Source of the DNA: an uncultured Kordia sp.
GTDB lineage: Bacteria > Bacteroidota > Bacteroidia > Flavobacteriales > Flavobacteriaceae
Assembly: GCA_913054565.1 (NCBI GenBank)
Contig: CAJXHW010000029.1
Span: forward strand, 1-12,066
DNA: 12,066 bases
Reading direction: 5' to 3'
Shown here: one piece after another, positions 1-7,546 of the stretch
Layout of the letters: the number at the start of each line of letters is the position of its first letter
Position numbering within the stretch: position 1 is the first letter of the stretch
Notes under the pieces: generated by a model
What the model saw: the letters and a program-made list of their open reading frames with translations, nothing else
Database searches by the model: none
Told to the model about the DNA's origin: nothing
Position numbers and translations under genes: made by a program

Positions 1-113
1 ATTACAGGATAGAATAAAATATTTACAATAATATTATTTACTTGGAGAAATTATTAAATAGACTATTCAATAATTTCATATAATTTACAAAAGCATTAAA
101 CACTTATACCACA

Positions 114-1463
114 CTAATCTTTTCTCTTCTTCTTCTTAGGTTTTGAACGCGTGGTCTCAGCTACAGGTTTTTGTTGAGACATGATATAATTGGCTAACAA
201 TTTATCTACCAATTCCTCTTTTGTTAAGTGATGAAATACTGTTCTAACTTTATTTTTTAAAGTAGGAGATACTTCACGGTTTGGTTTGGTTTTAAATATT
301 TTTTTAGCCCATAGAATCGTATTGTTTTCTTCAACAGATACAGCATTTGGTTTTTGGTATTCGGAAAAATGAATGCCTAATTCAGCTTCAAATTCAGGGA
401 TGTCTTGCAGCTCATCATCTTGAATTACAGATAACGACAACCCACTACCTCCTGCTCTTGCTGTTCTACCACTTCTATGCACATAAGCTTCATAAGTATC
501 TGGTAAATGATAATTTACAACAAATGCAATGTCTTTAACATCGATTCCACGTGCAGCCAAATCAGTTGCAACTAAAATATTTATATGTCCTTCACGAAAT
601 TGCCCCATTATACGGTCGCGAATTCCTTGAGACAAACTTCCATGTAAAGCACCAGAAGAAAATCTATTTATTGCTAAATTTTTAGCCAATTTATTTACTG
701 CAGCTTTTGTTTTACAGAAAACGATCCCTTGCTTACCTTCATTTTTAGACAAAAAATGCATTAACACCTCTAATTTCTCAATTGGTTGAACAACTACAAA
801 TTGATGATCAATAGCATTGTTTCCTACAATTGTCATGTTAGCACTTACTTGTGTAACGTGTTTTGACATGTAGTTCTGAATCAACTGTTTAATAGTACCA
901 GGTAAGGTTGCAGAAAATAAAAATGTGCGTTTGTTTTTTGGCATTACTGCCACAATTTTATCTAAACCATCTTTTAAAGATGTCACCATTTCATCAGCTT
1001 CATCTAACACCAAGTACTCAACAGTTTTAAGATTGACAGCGTCGCGTTGAATTAAATCAATTAATCGTCCCGGTGTAGCAACAATTAAATGCGTGCTTGT
1101 GGCTAAACGCTCCATTTGAGGTTTGATAGGTACCCCTCCACAAACAGATGTTATAGACAGTTCCGGTATGTATTTACTATAGGTTTCTAGATTGGCTGTT
1201 ATTTGTTGGCCTAATTCTCGTGTTGGTGCTAAAATTACGACCTGAACAGCTGAATATTCAGTATCTATTTTTTGCAATAAAGGTAATCCGAACGCAGCTG
1301 TTTTTCCAGTACCTGTTTTTGCTAAAGCAACCACATCATCTGTTTGGTTTAAGATTACAGGAATGGCTTTTTCCTGAATTTCTGTAGGTGTACTGATATT
1401 ACTATCTGTTAAACTTTTTACTAACAGTGGTGAAACTCCTAACTTCGAAAATGATATTGACAT
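114..1463 (-). CDS. DEAD-box ATP-dependent RNA helicase, with basic C-terminal tail
   Basis: ATP-dependent RNA helicase that unwinds or remodels RNA duplexes in the cytoplasm, probably in ribosome assembly, RNA decay or cold adaptation. The 449-residue protein carries the full DEAD-box core: Q motif (TPTEIQ, residues 25-30), motif I AKTGTGKT (48-55), Ia PTREL (80-84), Ib TPGR (130-133), motif II DEAD (154-157), motif III SAT (184-186), motif IV IVFCKTK, motif V ATDLAARGID and motif VI HRSGRTARAG near residue 335. About 90 residues follow the core and end in a lysine/arginine tail (PKKKKRKD), a common RNA-binding extension in this family. The start at 1463 matches the start of the paralogue at 8251-9369 (both begin a few residues before an F-x-x-LGV motif). 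The cold-shock gene lies 90 nt upstream on the same strand with a terminator between them; I see no good TAnnTTTG element in the gap. The family is certain; which subfamily (RhlE, CsdA or other) cannot be settled by eye. Confidence 0.96.
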   Translation of the reverse strand: MSISFSKLGVSPLLVKSLTDSNISTPTEIQEKAIPVILNQTDDVVALAKTGTGKTAAFGLPLLQKIDTEYSAVQVVILAPTRELGQQITANLETYSKYIPELSITSVCGGVPIKPQMERLATSTHLIVATPGRLIDLIQRDAVNLKTVEYLVLDEADEMVTSLKDGLDKIVAVMPKNKRTFLFSATLPGTIKQLIQNYMSKHVTQVSANMTIVGNNAIDHQFVVVQPIEKLEVLMHFLSKNEGKQGIVFCKTKAAVNKLAKNLAINRFSSGALHGSLSQGIRDRIMGQFREGHINILVATDLAARGIDVKDIAFVVNYHLPDTYEAYVHRSGRTARAGGSGLSLSVIQDDELQDIPEFEAELGIHFSEYQKPNAVSVEENNTILWAKKIFKTKPNREVSPTLKNKVRTVFHHLTKEELVDKLLANYIMSQQKPVAETTRSKPKKKKRKD

Positions 1464-1500
1464 AAACTTTGCTTATTTCTTGTGTAATTTTAACTATAAA

Positions 1501-1528
1501 AAAATCCTATTAATACAAATAGGATTTT
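1501..1528 (-). terminator. Intrinsic terminator after the cold-shock gene
   Basis: An 11-bp perfect stem (1501-1511 pairing with 1518-1528) with a 6-nt loop. Read on the minus strand the second arm runs straight into a run of seven T, as expected of a Rho-independent terminator. It lies 26 nt after the stop of the cold-shock gene and about 37 nt before the start of the DEAD-box helicase, so it should end the cold-shock transcript or attenuate read-through into the helicase. Confidence 0.85.
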
Positions 1529-1553
1529 AAATACGTTATATAGGTCGTAGTTC

Positions 1554-2015
1554 TTATATTTTTTTTACTCTAACGGCATTCATTCCTTTCATCCCTTTTT
1601 CAAGTTCATAAGAAACTTTGTCGTTTTCTTTTATCTCATCTATTAATCCACTTACGTGAACAAAATATTTTTCCTGTGTTTTACTATCAATAATAAATCC
1701 AAATCCTTTTGAATCATCAAAGAAAGAGACTTTTCCTTCGTTTCCAAAACCAGCATCATCATCCTCTCCGGCAACTTTTTTAGGAATATAGATATCAATA
1801 CTTTCTAGATCAATCTCTTCCTTCTTTTTAGTTGGATCTGGCGGTGTATCAGTTAATTGTCCAAACTCATCAACATAAACTAACATATCTTCAAGACTTT
1901 TTGGCTTAACAGCATTAGCCTTGCGCTCAGCTTTTTTCTTTTCTTTTTCTTCACGCTTTTTTAAACGTTTTTTTTCTTTTTCTATCTTATTAAAAGTCTG
2001 TTGCGATTTTGCCAT
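1554..2015 (-). CDS. Cold-shock-domain protein with lysine-rich N-terminus
   Basis: Predicted single-stranded nucleic-acid-binding protein (RNA chaperone type) of 153 residues. The cold-shock domain occupies roughly residues 92-153, with an RNP1-like motif KGFGFI (103-108) and an RNP2-like motif FVHVS. Residues 10-39 are almost entirely Lys, Arg and Glu and could form a charged helix; a middle segment (about 41-80, containing YVDEFGQLTDTPPDP) links the two. This three-part build is, from memory, a recurrent Bacteroidetes form and is about twice the length of a bare CspA. An exact -7 element and a hairpin lie upstream, giving a leader of roughly 75 nt, and a terminator follows. Its same-strand neighbour is a DEAD-box helicase, a common functional companion of cold-shock proteins. 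Cold induction is an inference from the family only. Confidence 0.93.
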   Translation of the reverse strand: MAKSQQTFNKIEKEKKRLKKREEKEKKKAERKANAVKPKSLEDMLVYVDEFGQLTDTPPDPTKKKEEIDLESIDIYIPKKVAGEDDDAGFGNEGKVSFFDDSKGFGFIIDSKTQEKYFVHVSGLIDEIKENDKVSYELEKGMKGMNAVRVKKI

Positions 2016-2059
2016 TAGTTTATCTTAAAATTGTTTTATGTTAAAAATGAATCTAAATT

Positions 2060-2092
2060 AGTCATATTCTGCTATTTATACACACTATGACT
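2060..2092 (-). promoter_or_regulatory. Hairpin at the 5' end of the cold-shock mRNA leader
   Basis: Perfect 7-bp inverted repeat, AGTCATA (2060-2066) and TATGACT (2086-2092), enclosing a 19-nt loop. On the minus strand it begins about 4 nt after the -7 element, so the predicted transcript would start almost exactly with this stem. A 5' terminal stem can protect mRNA or respond to temperature; either role here is inference. The stem is short and AU-rich, so it could also be chance. Confidence 0.45.
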
Positions 2093-2096
2093 GGTG

Positions 2097-2104
2097 CAAA
2101 GATA
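2097..2104 (-). promoter_or_regulatory. Bacteroidetes -7 promoter element for the cold-shock gene
   Basis: Reads TATCTTTG on the minus strand, an exact match to TAnnTTTG. The implied start of transcription is near 2093, giving a leader of about 75 nt before the ATG at 2015. I do not see a well-spaced -33 TTG. Confidence 0.65.
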
Positions 2105-2278
2105 CGCTTTCAATTTCAATTTTATTAAAAACTGCGCAATAATTTATCATTATTTCCTATTCTTACGAGATATTTTATTAAAACCTATAGTATAATATAA
2201 ACTGTAAACGGAGATCTTTCAACTTAAAAAAATATTAACACCCCATTAAGCTTTACTCTAAACATAATTTAAAATTCT

Positions 2279-2286
2279 GTATTTTG
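2279..2286 (+). promoter_or_regulatory. Weak -7-like element upstream of topB
   Basis: Sequence GTATTTTG, which departs from TAnnTTTG at the first two positions (equivalently TATTTTG with one base too few in the spacer). It lies about 33 nt before the GTG start of topB and is the best candidate in the gap, but a degenerate match in AT-rich DNA is weak evidence. Confidence 0.3.
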
Positions 2287-2319
2287 CATGCCTTAACTTA
2301 AATCATTAAAATTACTCTA

Positions 2320-4611
2320 GTGAAAGTTTGTATAGCCGAAAAGCCAAGTGTAGCGCGTGAAATTGCTACAGTATTAGGAGCCAACACAAAACGTGATGGC
2401 TACTATGAAGGTAATGGTTATATGGTAACTTATACATTTGGTCATTTATGCACATTATTTGAACCTAGTGATTATAAACCACATTGGAAAAGCTGGGATT
2501 TGAACAATTTACCCATGCTACCACATAAATTTAAAACTAAAGTTGTTGCAAATGACGGCATACAAAAACAGTTTAAGATTGTAAAAAGTCTATTTGATAA
2601 AGCAAGTGTTGTTATTAATTGTGGTGATGCAGGTCAGGAAGGAGAATTGATCCAGCGTTGGGTTATAGATCAAGCTAATTATAATGGGCCAATGCAACGG
2701 TTGTGGATATCTTCCTTAACTACTGAAGCCATTAAAGAAGGTTTTAACAACTTAAAACCTTCTGAAGCTTATGACAACTTATATTATGCTGGATTTTCTA
2801 GAGCTATAGGTGATTGGCTTTTAGGAATGAATGCTACAAGATTATATACTGTAAAACATGGAGGTTATAAACAAGTCTTGTCTGTAGGACGTGTTCAAAC
2901 GCCAACTTTAGCAATGGTTGTTGATCGTTATAAGACCATTGAACAATTTATACCACAACCCTACTGGGAATTACAAACCGTGTATAAAAATACGGTGTTT
3001 AATTGTGAAGAAGGACGGTTTTTAAAGCAGATTGAAGGTGAGCTATTTGCTGATAAAGTAAAAGATGATGATTTTGAGATTGTGTCAATTACTCATAAAT
3101 CAGGGAAAGACTATGCTCCAAAACTCTTTGACTTAACTGGTTTGCAAGTGCATTGTAATACAAAATTTGGCTTTTCTGCAGATGAAACCCTGAAAATTGT
3201 TCAGAAGCTATATGAACAAAAAGTAGTCACCTATCCAAGAGTAGATACTACTTTTTTACCTAATGATGTGTATCCAAAAGTTCCTGAGATATTAAAAAAC
3301 TTGACTTCTTATAGTCAGTTAACTGCACCTCTATTATCAAAAAAAATAAAAAAATCTTCAAAAGTTTTTAACGATAAGAAAGTTACAGATCACCATGCCA
3401 TCATACCTACAGGAGTACAAATTAACTTACAATACAATCAACAACAGGTTTATGATATTATTACAAAACGTTTTATAGCTGCGTTTTATGACGACAGTAC
3501 TGTTGCACATACAACTGTTATAGGAGATGTTGCATCCGTAAGCTTTAAAACAACTGGTAAACAAATAATTAAAAAGGGTTGGCGTGTTGTTTTTGAAGAT
3601 CCTAATGCTACTACTAAAAATGATTCTGATTTATTACCTGATTTTATCAAAGGAGAAAAAGGCCCGCATACACCTTCTTTTCTAACTAAAGAAACTAAGG
3701 CTCCAAAACAATATACAGAAGCCACCTTATTACGAGCTATGGAGACAGCTGGTAAACAGGTAGATGATGATGACCTAAGAGAGTTGATGAAGGAAAATGG
3801 TATTGGAAGACCTTCAACACGTGCTAACATAATAGAAACCTTGTTTAGACGGAAATATATTATTAGAAACAAAAAACAAGTTTTACCAACACCAACCGGT
3901 ATACAATTAATTGATACCATTCAAAACCATTTATTAAAATCAGCAGAAATGACTGGTTTATGGGAAAAACAATTAAAAGAAATAGAAAAAGGAACATATA
4001 ACGCCGGTGCCTTTATAAAAAATATGAAAGCCATGGTTGACCAATTGGTATATGATGTGCGCTCAGAACAAAAAAGAGCAAATATTTCTCATGAAAAGGT
4101 TTCTAGCTCAAAAAAAGCAACACCTGTAAAGGCTAAAAAAACATCCATCACCGATTTAAAGTGCCCTAAATGTAAGCAAGGGGTATTATTAAAAGGCAGC
4201 ACCGCCTATGGCTGTAGTACTTATAAATCTGGCTGTGCTTTAAAAATACCGTTTAAATATATGGGAAAAAAGCTGTCAGAAAAACAATTGATTCGCTTAA
4301 TAACAAAAGGTGCTACAGTAAATTTAAAGGGGTTTAAAACAGATACGGGACTTACAGAAGGTGTATTAATATTTCATGATAACTTTTCAATTGCGTTAAA
4401 AGAAAAACAACCTAAAGCAAAGATAAAAGGTGTTATAAGCTGTCCAAAGTGTAAAAAAGGAACTGTAATTAAAGGTAAAACAGCTTATGGTTGTAGTAAT
4501 TACAGTACTGGTTGTGACTTTAAGTACTTGTTTGAAACCGTAAAAGCCAAAGCAGAAAAATCACCATTAACTAAAGAACTCGTTTATCAAATACTAAATG
4601 AAAATCACTAA
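2320..4611 (+). CDS. topB: DNA topoisomerase III (type IA)
   Basis: Type IA topoisomerase that cuts one DNA strand through a 5'-phosphotyrosine and passes a strand, acting on recombination and replication intermediates, often with RecQ. The N-terminal TOPRIM domain shows the catalytic glutamate in IAEKPSVA (E7) and the acidic motif GDAGQEGELI. The active tyrosine is Y305 in TYPRVDT, followed by HHAIIPTG; the conserved segment NGIGRPSTRANIIE appears later. At 763 residues it is longer than the 653-residue E. coli enzyme. The extra length is a C-terminal part with two similar zinc-ribbon modules, each CPKCK...AYGC...GC, starting at C615 and C708. Translation starts at GTG (2320); the product MKVCIAEKPS begins directly with the TOPRIM strand, so no earlier start is needed. 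The end overlaps the next gene by 14 nt, which suggests coupled translation. Conjugative elements in this phylum also carry topB, but nothing mobile surrounds this copy. Confidence 0.96.
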   Translation: MKVCIAEKPSVAREIATVLGANTKRDGYYEGNGYMVTYTFGHLCTLFEPSDYKPHWKSWDLNNLPMLPHKFKTKVVANDGIQKQFKIVKSLFDKASVVINCGDAGQEGELIQRWVIDQANYNGPMQRLWISSLTTEAIKEGFNNLKPSEAYDNLYYAGFSRAIGDWLLGMNATRLYTVKHGGYKQVLSVGRVQTPTLAMVVDRYKTIEQFIPQPYWELQTVYKNTVFNCEEGRFLKQIEGELFADKVKDDDFEIVSITHKSGKDYAPKLFDLTGLQVHCNTKFGFSADETLKIVQKLYEQKVVTYPRVDTTFLPNDVYPKVPEILKNLTSYSQLTAPLLSKKIKKSSKVFNDKKVTDHHAIIPTGVQINLQYNQQQVYDIITKRFIAAFYDDSTVAHTTVIGDVASVSFKTTGKQIIKKGWRVVFEDPNATTKNDSDLLPDFIKGEKGPHTPSFLTKETKAPKQYTEATLLRAMETAGKQVDDDDLRELMKENGIGRPSTRANIIETLFRRKYIIRNKKQVLPTPTGIQLIDTIQNHLLKSAEMTGLWEKQLKEIEKGTYNAGAFIKNMKAMVDQLVYDVRSEQKRANISHEKVSSSKKATPVKAKKTSITDLKCPKCKQGVLLKGSTAYGCSTYKSGCALKIPFKYMGKKLSEKQLIRLITKGATVNLKGFKTDTGLTEGVLIFHDNFSIALKEKQPKAKIKGVISCPKCKKGTVIKGKTAYGCSNYSTGCDFKYLFETVKAKAEKSPLTKELVYQILNENH

Positions 4612-5200
4612 TCCCCTACCTCATAAACATTTTGCTATATGTAAACCTTACGGCTTTTTAAGTCAGTTTGTAACTAATGAATTGAAAAAGAAAAAGCACC
4701 ACCATTTATTGGGGGAGTTAGCAGATTTTCCTGAAGGTATATTGGCAATTGGTCAGTTAGACAGAGATTCTGAAGGACTATTATTATTAACAACAGATGG
4801 AAAAAAAAGTTATTTTATATTAAGTAGTAAAATTGAAAAAGAATATTACGCACAAGTAGATGGTTTAATTACAGATAATGCGTTACAAAAATTACAAGAA
4901 GGGGTAACAATAACTGTTGACAATGCTCCATATCTTACAAAACCTTGTAAGGTGAAATTATTGGATAAAGATACCTTATCCTTACCTATCCGAAGTAAAA
5001 AAATTAGAGACGATAGGCATGGCCCAACAAGTTGGATTTCTATTACCTTACGGGAAGGCAAGTTTAGACAAGTACGAAAAATGACTGCCGCTGCTGGTTT
5101 TCCTACGTTACGATTGATACGCTACCGTATTGGCGCTATTTGTTTGGGGACTATGCAAGCTGGTGATGTTATTGCCTTAGATGAGAATTTTGACATCTAA
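4598..5200 (+). CDS. rluE: rRNA large-subunit pseudouridine synthase, RluE-like
   Basis: Converts a uridine of ribosomal RNA to pseudouridine; E. coli RluE acts on U2457 of 23S rRNA. The 200-residue protein is a lone catalytic domain of the RsuA/RluB/E/F family with no N-terminal S4 domain, as in RluE. The opening block FAICKPYGFLSQF, the catalytic motif GQLDRDSEGLLLLTTDG (catalytic Asp D55) and the late block REGKFRQVRKMTAAAGFPTLRL are all present. It overlaps the end of topB by 14 nt in a different frame, so the two are probably cotranscribed; the ATG at 4598 is chosen because the family motif starts about 10 residues later. A short AT hairpin (5197-5204 with 5209-5216) spans its stop codon, but its T run lies inside the stem, so it is a doubtful terminator. 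The exact target base is inferred from family resemblance. Confidence 0.9.
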   Translation: MKITNPLPHKHFAICKPYGFLSQFVTNELKKKKHHHLLGELADFPEGILAIGQLDRDSEGLLLLTTDGKKSYFILSSKIEKEYYAQVDGLITDNALQKLQEGVTITVDNAPYLTKPCKVKLLDKDTLSLPIRSKKIRDDRHGPTSWISITLREGKFRQVRKMTAAAGFPTLRLIRYRIGAICLGTMQAGDVIALDENFDI

Positions 5201-5227
5201 AAAAGGGGTTTTTTAGAGAAAATCAAG

Positions 5228-5235
5228 TAATTTTG
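5228..5235 (+). promoter_or_regulatory. Bacteroidetes -7 promoter element for recQ
   Basis: TAATTTTG is an exact TAnnTTTG match, 16 nt before the recQ ATG. The implied leader is only about 13 nt. No clear -33 TTG lies 17-23 bp upstream. It suggests recQ can be transcribed separately from topB and rluE. Confidence 0.6.
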
Positions 5236-5251
5236 ACTAGAATTAAACCTT

Positions 5252-7363
5252 ATGCCGCACGTGTCTGACTACGAATTACAATTATTACCTACCTTAAAAC
5301 AGTATTTTGGATATGACAGTTTTAGAACTGAGCAGCAACATATCATAACATCTGTATTGTCTAAAAAAGACAATTTAGTGATCATGCCTACAGGTGGAGG
5401 AAAATCAATTTGTTTTCAGTTGCCAGCCTTACTTTTTAAAGGTGTTACACTTGTTGTATCGCCATTAATTGCGTTAATGAAAGACCAAGTAGATGGCTTA
5501 AGAGCAAATGGTATTGCTGCAGCATATTTTAACAGTAGTCAATCTAGTGATGAGCAACAGGATATATTTGAAGCCATACATCACTCAAAAATTAAATTAT
5601 TATATGTTGCCCCTGAGAGTTTATCACTATTAGAACATATTATTAATGAACAATACATTAGCTGTATAGCTATTGATGAAGCACATTGTATATCATCATG
5701 GGGGCATGATTTTAGGCCATCATACCAACAATTAGGTTTTCTTAAAAGCAAACTACCAAATACTCCTATAATTGCTCTTACAGCAACTGCAGATAAAGCC
5801 ACACGAGAAGATATTCTTACACAATTACGCATTCCTAATGCAGAACAATCTATTTCATCGTTTGACAGACAAAATATAGAACTAGAAGTAAGACCTGCAA
5901 ATGATCGAGTATCACAAATTATCAAGTTTATTAGGCATAGGCCAAATGAAATGGGTATTGTGTATTGTTTAAGTAGGAAATCTACCGAGCAATTAGCAGA
6001 AAAATTACAGCTAAATGGAATTAAAGCCACTACCTATCATGCCGGTTTGAATTTTGAAAAACGACACAAAGCTCAAGAGGATTTTCTGTTTGATAAAACA
6101 CAAGTTGTTTGTGCTACCGTTGCTTTTGGAATGGGGATTGATAAATCAAACGTACGTTGGGTTATTCATTACAACATGCCTAAAAATATTGAGGGGTATT
6201 ATCAAGAAATTGGACGTTCTGGTAGAGATGGTTTGCCAGCCTACGCCCTATTGTTTCATAGTTACGCTGATGTTATTCAATTGCGAAAATTTGCAGAGGG
6301 TACTACAAACTTTGATGTTCAGATTGCCAAACTTGATCGTATGAAACAGTTTTCTGAAGCCACTACATGTCGGCGTAAAATTTTATTGAGTTATTTTGGT
6401 GAATTATTGTCTGATAATTGCGGAAATTGTGATGTCTGTAAAAATCCGCCTGAATTATTTGATGGAACAATCATCGCTCAAAAAGCGCTTTCAACCATAA
6501 CACGTTTAAGAGAAACAGAAGCTACAGGTGTTGTAATAGATGTATTAAGAGGCGCTAGAAACGCTACAATTGTAGACAAGAAATATGATCAGCTTAAAAC
6601 TCACGGTATAGGGAAAGACATTTCTTGGCAAAACTGGCAACATTACATTATTCAATTAATTAATCAAGGGTATTGTGAAATCGCTTTTCATAAAAATAAC
6701 GCCTTACGATTAACAGCATTTTCAAAAAAAGTTTTATTTGAAAATGAAACGGTTAAACTTACTAAACCACTAGTACTTACAGAAAAGGTTACGAGAAAGA
6801 CTCCTGTAAAAAAACTGTTATCAACTACATTGTTTGAGCGTTTACGACAATTACGTCAGCAGATTGCTTTAGAAGAAAATATACCTGCATACTTGGTGTT
6901 TAACGATGCTACTTTAAAAGAAATTGAAAACGAACGTCCGCTTTCAGAAGAAGAGTTTTTAAGTATTAGCGGTGTTGGGCAGCGTAAATTAGATGTGTAT
7001 GGTACAGCCTTTATCAATGAAGTAAAAGCTTTTATAGACTCAAAAAAAAATTCTAAAAAAAAATCTGAAACTCATCGTGTCACCTATGAATTGTACAAAG
7101 AGGGTTTAAGTATTGACGAAATTGCTGAACGTCGGAACTTAAAATCAACAACTATATATTCTCATATAGCCAAACTGTATAGTGAAGGCAAAGCAATTGA
7201 TATTTATGATTTTGTGAGTAAACCTGAAGTTGAGTCAGTAAAAACTGCTCAGCAAGAATTAAAATCGCCAGACGGTTTAAAACCTTACTTTGAATATTTT
7301 GATAAACAACTCGATTATTTTAAAATTCGGTTAGCATTAAGTATAATAGCAAAAGACAGTTAG
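5252..7363 (+). CDS. recQ: ATP-dependent DNA helicase RecQ
   Basis: 3'-to-5' superfamily 2 DNA helicase acting in recombination and fork repair. In order: motif 0 FGYDSFRTEQQ (19-29), Walker A TGGGKS (47-52), DEAH box (142-145), the aromatic-rich loop SSWGHDFRPSY just after it, motif V/VI GMGIDKSNVRWVIHYNMP and QEIGRSGRDG. An RQC zinc site follows with C373, C390, C393 and C396. The HRDC domain covers about 525-595. After a lysine/serine linker (about 597-606) comes a C-terminal helix-turn-helix-like domain (about 608-655) with LSIDEIAERRNLKSTTIYSHI. The length of 703 residues exceeds the roughly 610 of E. coli RecQ because of that last domain. The linker is encoded by two runs of nine A. It sits 51 nt after rluE with its own -7 element, on the same strand as topB. 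Confidence 0.97.
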   Translation: MPHVSDYELQLLPTLKQYFGYDSFRTEQQHIITSVLSKKDNLVIMPTGGGKSICFQLPALLFKGVTLVVSPLIALMKDQVDGLRANGIAAAYFNSSQSSDEQQDIFEAIHHSKIKLLYVAPESLSLLEHIINEQYISCIAIDEAHCISSWGHDFRPSYQQLGFLKSKLPNTPIIALTATADKATREDILTQLRIPNAEQSISSFDRQNIELEVRPANDRVSQIIKFIRHRPNEMGIVYCLSRKSTEQLAEKLQLNGIKATTYHAGLNFEKRHKAQEDFLFDKTQVVCATVAFGMGIDKSNVRWVIHYNMPKNIEGYYQEIGRSGRDGLPAYALLFHSYADVIQLRKFAEGTTNFDVQIAKLDRMKQFSEATTCRRKILLSYFGELLSDNCGNCDVCKNPPELFDGTIIAQKALSTITRLRETEATGVVIDVLRGARNATIVDKKYDQLKTHGIGKDISWQNWQHYIIQLINQGYCEIAFHKNNALRLTAFSKKVLFENETVKLTKPLVLTEKVTRKTPVKKLLSTTLFERLRQLRQQIALEENIPAYLVFNDATLKEIENERPLSEEEFLSISGVGQRKLDVYGTAFINEVKAFIDSKKNSKKKSETHRVTYELYKEGLSIDEIAERRNLKSTTIYSHIAKLYSEGKAIDIYDFVSKPEVESVKTAQQELKSPDGLKPYFEYFDKQLDYFKIRLALSIIAKDS
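7042..7063 (+). repeat. Two A9 homopolymer tracts in the recQ linker
   Basis: Nine A at 7042-7050 and nine A at 7055-7063, separated by TTCT, inside recQ between the HRDC and helix-turn-helix parts. Adding one A to the first tract produces TTC TAA at once; adding one A to the second gives ATC TGA; losing one A from the first reaches a stop about 20 codons later. Slippage would therefore remove only the C-terminal domain. Confidence 0.9.
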
Positions 7364-7446
7364 TTCTTCTATCTTATATAATTCTATTACTCAACACCCC
7401 TTCTACCCTTTATCTTACTGCAATTAAGCTAATTACCTCTTAGAAG

Positions 7447-7488
7447 TGTTAAATAATGTTAAAATAGTACTTTGTTTTACATAGTACT
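7447..7488 (+). promoter_or_regulatory. Repeat array upstream of the small-ORF unit, possible operator
   Basis: Two adjacent 10-mers, TGTTAAATAA (7447-7456) and TGTTAAAATA (7457-7466), are followed by two copies of ATAGTACT (7464-7471 and 7481-7488) spaced 17 bp. Each of the latter contains the palindrome AGTACT. The two palindromes bracket the expected -33 region of the promoter at 7499-7506, a typical place for a regulator to bind. No regulator can be named, and low-complexity AT sequence could produce part of this by chance. Confidence 0.4.
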
Positions 7489-7498
7489 GTAACAAAAT

Positions 7499-7506
7499 TA
7501 TTTTTG
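7499..7506 (+). promoter_or_regulatory. Bacteroidetes -7 promoter element for the small-ORF unit
   Basis: TATTTTTG is an exact TAnnTTTG match. The nearest TTTG upstream is at 7471-7474, a spacer of 24 bp, slightly long for a -33 element. Transcription would begin near 7510, leaving a leader of about 37 nt before the first small ORF. With the terminator at 7929-7968 this defines a transcript of about 460 nt. Confidence 0.6.
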
Positions 7507-7546
7507 TCGCGTCTACTAGGTATAGTATTAATTTAAAACAGGAATT

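Larger units (their letters stand above)
2016..2319. other. Divergent intergenic region between the cold-shock gene and topB
   Basis: A 304-base gap between divergently transcribed genes. The left part (2016-2104) holds the cold-shock gene leader, its hairpin and its -7 element. The right end (2279-2286) has a degenerate -7-like element for topB. Between about 2110 and 2270 I see only AT-rich sequence, with no ORF, RNA gene or convincing repeat. Confidence 0.7.

Noticed and set aside
27..38. AATAATATTATT palindrome after the first helicase
   Set aside because: Short AT-only palindrome of a kind expected by chance in this composition, with no T tail on the minus strand.
3486..3920. 144-codon open frame on the minus strand inside topB
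   Set aside because: It is antisense to conserved topoisomerase sequence and resembles no protein family; a shadow frame.
2320..4611. topB as a sign of a conjugative element
   Set aside because: No relaxase, tra, integrase or attachment-site signals nearby; the neighbours are housekeeping genes.
5197..5216. Hairpin around the rluE stop codon as a terminator
   Set aside because: An AT-only stem around a GGGG loop, with the T run inside the stem and no tail; too weak to call.
5581..6030. 149-codon open frame on the minus strand inside recQ
   Set aside because: Antisense to the helicase motor domain with DEAH and neighbouring motifs; a composition artefact.
6054..6344. 96-codon plus-strand frame inside recQ
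   Set aside because: Lies in another frame over recQ motifs V and VI; no sign of a frameshift in recQ, which is intact.
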